Positions 1 through 5,578 of a stretch of 6,003 nt of DNA are shown piece by piece (position 1 is the first letter of the stretch; every line of letters starts with the position of its first letter). Under the pieces are notes generated by a model. It was not told the origin of the DNA, did no database searches, and saw nothing but the letters and a program-made list of their open reading frames with translations. Where the stretch lies: NCBI GenBank assembly GCA_002308575.1, contig DBVY01000059.1, positions 25,541 to 31,543 on the forward strand. Direction: 5' to 3'. The translations under genes and the position numbers were made by a program. The stretch comes from Christensenella sp. UBA1252 (lineage in GTDB: Bacteria; Bacillota; Clostridia; Christensenellales; CAG-1252).

Positions 1-1208
1 TTTTCGCAACGGCAAACGATCCTGCCGAACGCGGGATCTTCCTCTGCTTTTTTCTTGATTTCTTCGGGCGAAGACGTCGCCAAACGGAACTTCACGGGGA
101 GAGAAAGCATTTTTTCTTTCCTTTTAAGATCGAGCTTTTTCGCCGCCCAAAGCGCGACGTGTTCGCCGATCGCGGGCGCGGACGTTAAGCCCGGGGAGCA
201 GATGCCCGCGAGAATAAAGTAGCCGGGGAATTTTTCGGATTCTTCGATGATGAAATCGCTTCCGACCGAAGTGCGCGTTCCCGCGTACACGCGGATCGTT
301 TCGCCGATCTTGACGTTCGTCATCAAGCGTTGAACCCCCTCGCGGACGAGCGCCAGTCCCTCTCTCGTAACGGCGTTTTCTTCCTCCTTATTCGCGGGGA
401 GCTTTCGGGAAGTCGGTCCGAGGATCACGTTTCCGTCCGCCGTCGGCGCAACGAGGATCCCCTTTCCCTTTTCGTCGGGAAGCGGGAAAACGACCGTATT
501 GACGACGCCCGCTTGCGTGCTGTCCAAAATGTAATAATCGCCTGCGGCGTAGACCTGCTCGTAGGTCTTTTCGCCGAGCAATCCGTTGATCTCGCTTGCG
601 CCGGCGCCCGCCGCGTTTACGACCGTCTTTCCAAAGTACTCGCCTGCGTTCGTCCGAACGACGAAGCCGCCTTCCGCTTTTTCGAGCGAAACGACCTTTT
701 CTTCCAATCGAACGGTCGCGCCGTTCAGCGCCGCGTAATCGCCTTGGGCGATCGTCAGCTTATAGGGAGAAACCACGCCGGCTTCGGGTGCGTAGAGCGC
801 GTTTTCGATCTCGGGAGAAATGTTGGGTTCGATCTTGCGAATCTCCTCTTTCGATAGGATCTCGGCTTTGACGCCGTTTTTCTCCGCGCGCTGCTTTAAA
901 ATCTCCAATCCGGGAAGCCCGCCCGCTTTCGCGGCGACGAGGGATCCCGTCCTTTTATAGGGAACGTGAAGCTCTTCGGCAACGGACGGCATCATACGCG
1001 CGCCGAGCACGTTGAAATAGGCTTTTTTCGTTCCGGGTTCGGCGTCGTAACCCGCGTGGGCGATGCCGCTGTTCGCGCGGCTCGAACCGCTCGACAGATC
1101 GGACGATTTTTCAAGAAGAAGTAAGTTTGCTTTGTATGCCGAAAGGCTTTTCAAAACGGCGGTGCCGATCACGCCGCCGCCGATCACGATTACGTCGAAT
1201 GAAGTCAT
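1..1208 (-). CDS. FAD-dependent oxidoreductase, anaerobic glycerol-3-phosphate dehydrogenase (GlpA)-like, 3' end cut off
   Basis: The minus-strand frame from ATG at 1208 stays open to the window edge, giving 402 codons of an incomplete protein. Residues 5-16 form a Rossmann dinucleotide-binding fold (VIVIGGGVIGT) with an acidic residue, Glu34, closing the FAD ribose site. The segment SSGSSRANSGIAHAGYD (40-56) is the usual flavin-contact motif of GlpA/GlpO/LhgO-type oxidases. The segment CSPGLTSAPA (about 340) is the C-terminal FAD motif. The last visible residues, VCRCE (398-402), open the BFD-like [2Fe-2S] domain found at the end of GlpA-type proteins, so perhaps 80 residues are missing. From the family, it should oxidise glycerol 3-phosphate or a similar 2-hydroxy acid, passing electrons through FAD and the cluster to partner subunits; the exact substrate cannot be fixed. 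The start is supported by AGGAGA at 1213-1218. It sits 15 bases after ppa, probably in the same operon. Partner genes, if present, would lie to the left of the window. Confidence 0.88.
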   Translation of the reverse strand, partial: MTSFDVIVIGGGVIGTAVLKSLSAYKANLLLLEKSSDLSSGSSRANSGIAHAGYDAEPGTKKAYFNVLGARMMPSVAEELHVPYKRTGSLVAAKAGGLPGLEILKQRAEKNGVKAEILSKEEIRKIEPNISPEIENALYAPEAGVVSPYKLTIAQGDYAALNGATVRLEEKVVSLEKAEGGFVVRTNAGEYFGKTVVNAAGAGASEINGLLGEKTYEQVYAAGDYYILDSTQAGVVNTVVFPLPDEKGKGILVAPTADGNVILGPTSRKLPANKEEENAVTREGLALVREGVQRLMTNVKIGETIRVYAGTRTSVGSDFIIEESEKFPGYFILAGICSPGLTSAPAIGEHVALWAAKKLDLKRKEKMLSLPVKFRLATSSPEEIKKKAEEDPAFGRIVCRCE

Positions 1209-1223
1209 AGTATCTCCTGCCGT

Positions 1224-1769
1224 TTAGTTTTGCGAACCCGGTTGACCGAATTTCTCGCGATAGAGGGAGATCGCCTCTTTGATAATCTCCAAAGCGCGAT
1301 CGCGGCCGAGGATCTCCATCACCGTCGTTTCCTTGTGTTCGAGTTGCTTATAGACGGTAAAGAAGTGCGCGATCTCCTGCACGATATGCGGCGGAAGTTC
1401 GCCGACTTCGTGATAGTTGTTGTAGGTCGGATCGTGGAAAGGGACGGCGATGATCTTATAGTCGAACGCGCCGCCGTCTATCATCGCCATCACGCCGATC
1501 GGATAGCACTCGACAATCGCGAGAGGCGCGATTTGCTCGCTGCAAAGCACCAAGACGTCCAACGGGTCTTTATCGTCCGCGTAGGTCAAAGGAATAAAGC
1601 CGTAATTCGCGGGATAGTGCGTGGACGTAAAAAGCACTCTGTCCAAGATCAGCGCGCCGGACTCTTTATCGAGCTCGTATTTATTCTTGCTGCCCTTGCT
1701 GATCTCGATGACCGAAATAAAGTCATGAGGACTGATGCGATTCGGGTTCATATCACGCCATAAGTTCAT
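1224..1769 (-). CDS. ppa: inorganic pyrophosphatase, family I (soluble)
   Basis: This 181-residue protein is a complete family I pyrophosphatase, a cytoplasmic Mg2+-dependent enzyme that hydrolyses pyrophosphate to two phosphates and so pulls nucleotide and amino-acid activation reactions forward. Every active-site residue known from the E. coli enzyme can be matched: Glu22, Lys30, Glu32, Arg44, Tyr52, Tyr56, Asp66, Asp68, Asp71, Asp98, Asp103, Lys105, Tyr140 and Lys141. The signature is DKDPLDV at 66-72; the Lys at its second position is unusual, since the classical pattern has a small residue or Asp there. The length is normal. The ATG at 1769 is chosen over Met7 because GGAGG (1777-1781) lies 7 bases upstream. 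A strong promoter lies at 1799-1827, and the gene leads a probable two-gene (or longer) operon with the downstream FAD oxidoreductase. Confidence 0.96.
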   Translation of the reverse strand: MNLWRDMNPNRISPHDFISVIEISKGSKNKYELDKESGALILDRVLFTSTHYPANYGFIPLTYADDKDPLDVLVLCSEQIAPLAIVECYPIGVMAMIDGGAFDYKIIAVPFHDPTYNNYHEVGELPPHIVQEIAHFFTVYKQLEHKETTVMEILGRDRALEIIKEAISLYREKFGQPGSQN

Positions 1770-1798
1770 CGGAAAACCTCCAAAATGTATAATATACT

Positions 1799-1827
1799 AT
1801 TTTATCACTCTATTACTTATTTTTCAA
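1799..1827 (-). promoter_or_regulatory. sigma-A-type promoter of ppa
   Basis: On the minus strand, TTGAAA (1827-1822) is followed after exactly 17 bases by TAAAAT (1804-1799). Both hexamers differ from consensus at one position. The expected transcript start is about 20-25 bases before the ppa start codon, leaving room for its GGAGG site. It lies directly after the terminator of the membrane-protein gene, so ppa should be transcribed independently of that gene. Confidence 0.75.
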
Positions 1828-1829
1828 GG

Positions 1830-1870
1830 GGAGAAACAAGAAATTCGACCGCATTTTGCGATCGAATTTC
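1830..1870 (-). terminator. intrinsic terminator after the YwaF-family gene
   Basis: A 9-bp stem, GAAATTCGA (1840-1848) with TCGAATTTC (1862-1870), encloses one C/A mismatch and a further 4-bp stem, CGCA/TGCG, around a TTT loop. It begins 5 bases after the stop codon at 1876-1878. On the minus strand it is followed by TTGTTTCTC, an imperfect T-rich tract, so termination may be moderate. On the plus strand it is followed by GGTTTTTA, but no plus-strand gene enters here. Confidence 0.75.
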
Positions 1871-1875
1871 GGTTT

Positions 1876-2655
1876 TTATGCGTTTTCTTTTTTGCCCGTC
1901 TTCTTTCTTATCAGGAAGGTCACCAAATAGAACACCCCGACGTAAAGCATAAACAAAAGGACGACTTCCAGCGGATACAAAACGCGGTTGCCTTTCACGA
2001 GGTTATAGAAGATATCGTAAGGCGTTCCGTCGCCGCGCATCAGGAACATATAGTTATAGGGGATCAAGATATCCGCGACGTACGCGATCGCGCAGCAACC
2101 GATCAAGATCAGGAAGGTGATCCAAATGTTCTTTTTCTTCATACTCATCATACCCGAGATCGCAACGTAAAGCGCCGCGAAGCCGCCGAGCGAATGGGTG
2201 ATCGCCGAGAACACGTTGTCGTAAGACAAAACGGGATACGCCGCGAAGTTCTGCCCTGCGGCATAGACCCCCATCATCGCGCCGAGGAGCCCGAAGATCA
2301 AAACGAAATCGAGTGACGCTTCTTTCAAGCGCCCTTTCGTAAAGGCGGCGAGCGGCAGAGCGAACATTTGCAGGTCGCACATAAAGAGCGGCAGTTTGAT
2401 CAAAAGCAGTCTTGCGGAATGCGCGCGAATGGCGCAAAACGCCATATCGAAGAGCTTCAAAACAACGAACGCAATCGCGCAAACGACGATTACTTTGTTC
2501 TTCGACGCGAGATCTTTCGGCTTTTCCTTGCGTCCGACGAGGATCGCCAGCACGATCATCGCGATCATAAAAGCGGTCGCGAAAACGAGATGTTGCCAAG
2601 ACATATATCCTTCCGGCGTGCGCTGATAACCGTCGATTCCGAAAAATTCTTTCAT
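1876..2655 (-). CDS. YwaF/TIGR02206-family integral membrane protein
   Basis: This 259-residue protein has about seven hydrophobic helices (near residues 22-41, 54-76, 82-105, 114-134, 148-171, 178-199 and 226-249) and a lysine-rich C-terminus. It matches the YwaF family (TIGR02206, related to eukaryotic TMEM164) by three features. These are the KLPLFMCDLQMFALPLA stretch with Cys93 in helix 3, THSLGG with His154 at the start of helix 5, and NYMFLMRGDGTP (201-212) after helix 6, which corresponds to the family's NYmyL...P motif. Human TMEM164 is reported as a phospholipid acyltransferase; the bacterial proteins are uncharacterised, so no reaction is assigned. The ATG at 2655 has GGGAGG (2663-2668) 7 bases upstream. 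The gene appears to be transcribed alone, from the promoter at 2695-2723 to the terminator at 1830-1870. Confidence 0.85.
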   Translation of the reverse strand: MKEFFGIDGYQRTPEGYMSWQHLVFATAFMIAMIVLAILVGRKEKPKDLASKNKVIVVCAIAFVVLKLFDMAFCAIRAHSARLLLIKLPLFMCDLQMFALPLAAFTKGRLKEASLDFVLIFGLLGAMMGVYAAGQNFAAYPVLSYDNVFSAITHSLGGFAALYVAISGMMSMKKKNIWITFLILIGCCAIAYVADILIPYNYMFLMRGDGTPYDIFYNLVKGNRVLYPLEVVLLFMLYVGVFYLVTFLIRKKTGKKENA

Positions 2656-2694
2656 TCGTTTTCCTCCCGCTTTTTCATAGGTGAACGTATTCTT

Positions 2695-2723
2695 ATTTTA
2701 CAACGGTTTACGGGAAAATGCAA
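2695..2723 (-). promoter_or_regulatory. sigma-A-type promoter of the YwaF-family gene
   Basis: On the minus strand, TTGCAT (2723-2718) and TAAAAT (2700-2695) are separated by 17 bases. The expected start of transcription near 2688 leaves a short leader containing the ribosome site. The -35 hexamer lies largely within the loop of an inverted repeat (2709-2730). Confidence 0.65.
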
Positions 2724-2730
2724 TCCCGTA
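2709..2730. repeat. inverted repeat around the -35 box of the YwaF-gene promoter
   Basis: The arms TACGGGA (2709-2715) and TCCCGTA (2724-2730) are perfect 7-bp inverted copies with an 8-base centre that carries most of the -35 hexamer. It could be a repressor operator or a chance palindrome. It has no T-tract and so is unlikely to be a terminator. The rest of the 2656-2784 gap holds only the promoter, the ribosome site and a weak 5-bp hairpin (2745-2759). Confidence 0.4.
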
Positions 2731-2784
2731 TTCGGAGCAGGACGCTCTTCACGAGCGAACCGCACTGCATTTTTTTATCAAGTG

Positions 2785-5487
2785 TTAATTCAGTATTTGC
2801 TTAAACAATTCGGTAATCCTATTCTCTTCTTTACTTTCGTTTGTTTTTAGCCTTAATAACGGGATCATAGCCTTTTCGAGAATCGAATTCTTCTTTTTAT
2901 CTCTTACTACCTGTTCGATTTTTTGTTCGTGGAACCTTACTCCATCCACTTCGATAACCGCCAACGGTTTTTTGCTCATCTTGTTGTAAATAAGAAAATC
3001 CGCGTGACTATTTGGATTTTTATAAAATCTATACTCTTCTTTCGAAAAAGACATCTTTTTTTCATTGATAAAGCTATTTAGCGGAACGTGCATCGCATAT
3101 TTCAGAGATTTAAAAGCTTCCGTGCTCAACAATTGATCCAAGAGTTTTCTCGTTATATTTTCCGAGTCGTAATCATTTGACGGATATTTCTTTCTGAATA
3201 ATTCCAACGATTCGCTGTACTCTTCATATAATAAATCATATATCGATTTTACCGTTCCTTCGTCGACTTGCCCGAAATCGCCATGATACGAAATATAATT
3301 GACAAGATCGGACAAAACTCCCTTATTGGAACGAGTAACCTTATCTGACGCGACAAGAATAAACTTTTCGATTGCTCTCGATACAGCAACATTTATTAAA
3401 TTGTCATTATCGACAAAATCGTTTACATCATTTACAACACTGGAAAAAATAATCGTTTTCTTTTCTCTACCTTGGAACTTATGAACCGTACTTGATTCGA
3501 CCCTATCTCCCAATTGCTCCTGTATAAGCGATGCTTGATAGTTATATGGGGTAATTATCCCTACGTCTTCCAAACTTTCTTCGTCTAAAACTCTTTTAAT
3601 TTCGTCTATTTCGCGTTGATTATACAATCCCCCACCGTTGGGATTCTTCCTCGCAAAATTTCCTGCGACCGTCTTTATAACTCTCATGGTTTTTGCAGAT
3701 TGATTTTTTTCTTTATAAACAACCAATCTGCCATCATAAAACTCTTCGTTACAAAAACCGATTATATTTGGATCACAACGATAATGTTCTTTCAACATCT
3801 GCCGAGGAATCTTATTGCCGTATAATGCAATCAAACTGCTCATTATGCTATTCCCATAATAGCTGTATGCCCTTGCAACGTTGAACTCTTTAAGCAGTTG
3901 TTCATTTCGCTCTTTAAAATCGGCTATATCTATTTGAGGGAGTTGCTTAATATCTCCGACTATCACTATATTTTTTGCCACTCTCATCGATAAAAGTGCG
4001 CTTGCCATATTTACTTGCGATGATTCGTCGACAATCAAATAATCAAATAAAAATCCTTTCTTACTGCATTTTGCAAGAGAATACGTTGAACTCAAAATAA
4101 CAGGATATTCTTTTACAAAGTCTTCGAACAGTCGTTTATAATTGTCTTTTTGGTAAACGTTTCTTTTGCTGTTTTTATAAATCTCTTTTATTGAATTCTC
4201 AAAATACTTTTTAGACAGCTCCGTAAAACTTTCTATCTTTTGTAAAAATGATTCCTGCCCCAAAATTTCATCACATTTTTTAATCTCATTGTCTATTTCA
4301 CGTAATTTGCACAGATAGAATAAATTTACCAAGATAACTAATTGTTCATCTCCCTCAAGCTTGAAAAATTTTGTTTTTATACCCGTTTTCAAAACCGTGT
4401 GGACTTTATCGAAAAAACTCATTCTCTTTTTTTCTTTTAGCGTAACGTATACTGCGAGAACATCTTTCGACGAAGCCTTCTTTTTACATTTAAATTGCGC
4501 CAAATAATTAGAATTAGCGTTCGCAAGGAAATGGGAATACTCCAAATCAAGCGCGTCCTTTTTCTCTATTGTCTTCTTTTGTTTATTATCGATTTCGAAA
4601 TAATACCCGAGATTTGTAAAATAGGTATTTAATATTGATTCATCGACTTCTGTTTTTTCAAACTCGGGAATTTTGCTATTATATTCCTCGAAAAAATGAT
4701 CTATATTATCCGCATTTCCCAATGGGGCGGCAATAAAAGAATATCCGTATTTTTCCAGCTTTTCAAATACGTTTGTCGTCGCTGAATTATTGTTTGAAAC
4801 AACGGCAACCGACATGCCATTTATTACAGCGTTACTGATAATATTCAAAATGGTTTGCGTTTTACCCGTTCCGGGCGGTCCTTCTATGATGGATATCCGA
4901 TTTTTAAAAGCCATTTTCAATGCCGCAGATTGGCTCAAATTTAATCCAAACGGGCATATCCATGCCTTCTTTAGTGAATTATTTGCTTGTCCAGTTTCAC
5001 CTTTTAAGAACAACGCCAACACACTATCTTGATCAACGCAACTGATATCTTCAAATTGTGAAACCAAAAAAGAATCTTCTTCGCTCTTGCAGGTTTCAGC
5101 TAACACTTTCTTGTAATATGACAAAACTCCTAATGCCTTTTTGTCACTTTTTAAAACATTGGTTACGATTCTTATTTCATTGGGGAGTGCAATGCAAGTA
5201 TATCCCGCTTTAAAAAAAATCTTATAAATCTTACCATCGAACGATAGCAATTGAGTAACGTTATAACAAGGCAATTTATTATAGTAAACTTCCTCGAATT
5301 CGACAACCTTCGGATTGGTATAAACGTGCATATTGCGAAAGGAAACAAAAAATTCTTTTTCGCTATTATTGTATTTAACTTTCCATGCTTTTTCATCTTG
5401 TTTATACCAAACGACATTATCGGTAGCATCGTACCAATTAGAATTTTTTTTCGAATAATGATAAACAAGTATTTCTTTTGGATTCAT
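2785..5487 (-). CDS. superfamily I helicase (DNA2/NAM7/Upf1 type) fused to a C-terminal PD-(D/E)XK-like nuclease domain
   Basis: This 900-residue protein shows a full set of SF1 helicase motifs. They are Gln187 of the Q motif, Walker A GPPGTGKT (203-210), Ia SNNNSATT (231-238), Walker B VDESSQ (486-491), III GDIKQLPQI (511-519), IV EHYRC (567-571), V STVHKFQGRE (666-675) and VI NVAVSRA (699-705). About 230 lysine-rich residues between Ia and II fit the 1B/stalk insertion of Upf1-like helicases. The C-terminus (about 770-900) resembles DUF2726/MTES_1575 nucleases: HADF (Asp830), IEVDG (Glu846, Asp848), His853, RDKKK (862-866) and LLRLKT. Residues 1-165 match no domain I recognise. ATP-driven unwinding or translocation coupled to nucleic-acid cleavage is expected; the substrate is unknown. 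No signal peptide or membrane segment is seen. The ATG at 5487 is the first start after an in-frame TAA, but no clear Shine-Dalgarno precedes it. The gene is markedly AT-rich compared with its left neighbours, suggesting transfer, and a role in anti-phage defence is plausible but unproven. Confidence 0.88.
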   Translation of the reverse strand: MNPKEILVYHYSKKNSNWYDATDNVVWYKQDEKAWKVKYNNSEKEFFVSFRNMHVYTNPKVVEFEEVYYNKLPCYNVTQLLSFDGKIYKIFFKAGYTCIALPNEIRIVTNVLKSDKKALGVLSYYKKVLAETCKSEEDSFLVSQFEDISCVDQDSVLALFLKGETGQANNSLKKAWICPFGLNLSQSAALKMAFKNRISIIEGPPGTGKTQTILNIISNAVINGMSVAVVSNNNSATTNVFEKLEKYGYSFIAAPLGNADNIDHFFEEYNSKIPEFEKTEVDESILNTYFTNLGYYFEIDNKQKKTIEKKDALDLEYSHFLANANSNYLAQFKCKKKASSKDVLAVYVTLKEKKRMSFFDKVHTVLKTGIKTKFFKLEGDEQLVILVNLFYLCKLREIDNEIKKCDEILGQESFLQKIESFTELSKKYFENSIKEIYKNSKRNVYQKDNYKRLFEDFVKEYPVILSSTYSLAKCSKKGFLFDYLIVDESSQVNMASALLSMRVAKNIVIVGDIKQLPQIDIADFKERNEQLLKEFNVARAYSYYGNSIMSSLIALYGNKIPRQMLKEHYRCDPNIIGFCNEEFYDGRLVVYKEKNQSAKTMRVIKTVAGNFARKNPNGGGLYNQREIDEIKRVLDEESLEDVGIITPYNYQASLIQEQLGDRVESSTVHKFQGREKKTIIFSSVVNDVNDFVDNDNLINVAVSRAIEKFILVASDKVTRSNKGVLSDLVNYISYHGDFGQVDEGTVKSIYDLLYEEYSESLELFRKKYPSNDYDSENITRKLLDQLLSTEAFKSLKYAMHVPLNSFINEKKMSFSKEEYRFYKNPNSHADFLIYNKMSKKPLAVIEVDGVRFHEQKIEQVVRDKKKNSILEKAMIPLLRLKTNESKEENRITELFKQILN

Positions 5488-5549
5488 ACAAATAGCGCTG
5501 TTCTTTTGTTACCACACGATTGCATCAGTTGATTTTTTCACCTATATTG

Positions 5550-5578
5550 ACTTTAGCATATATGCTAAAACTTCGCAA
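5550..5578 (-). promoter_or_regulatory. probable promoter of the helicase-nuclease gene
   Basis: On the minus strand, TTGCGA (5578-5573) and an extended -10, TGC-TAAAGT (hexamer 5555-5550), are spaced by 17 bases. The leader would be about 55 bases long. The spacer and part of the -10 box are covered by a perfect 18-bp palindrome, which suggests repression. Confidence 0.5.
5552..5569. promoter_or_regulatory. perfect 18-bp palindrome, candidate operator
   Basis: TTTAGCATATATGCTAAA is identical on both strands and lies between the -35 and -10 boxes proposed for the helicase-nuclease gene, overlapping the -10 by four bases. Its size and place are typical of a site for a dimeric helix-turn-helix repressor. 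No repressor gene lies in the window. AT-rich palindromes can occur by chance, so the role is inferred. Confidence 0.5.

Noticed and set aside
330..857. Long plus-strand open frames opposite the FAD oxidoreductase
   Set aside because: They lie antisense to a frame with clear FAD-binding motifs, have no domain and no ribosome site, and arise from the GC-rich codon pattern of the real gene. The frame at 596-871 is the same kind of shadow.
1230..1763. A 177-codon plus-strand frame over ppa
   Set aside because: It mirrors almost exactly a pyrophosphatase with every active-site residue present, so only the minus strand is coding.
2054..2599. A 181-codon minus-strand frame inside the membrane-protein gene
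   Set aside because: It is an out-of-frame, Arg-rich and Asp-rich shadow. The other frame gives seven clean hydrophobic helices and family motifs.
2745..2777. Possible terminator between the helicase-nuclease and YwaF-family genes
   Set aside because: CGCTC/GAGCG is only 5 bp. The T7 run lies 11 bases away on the plus strand, where no gene ends, and the minus strand has no T-tract after it.
5547..5575. Plus-strand promoter with TTGACT for the repeat-cluster frame
   Set aside because: The -35 at 5547-5552 is good, but no -10 box lies at 16-18 bases; the nearest A/T hexamer (TAAAAC) is only 13 bases away.
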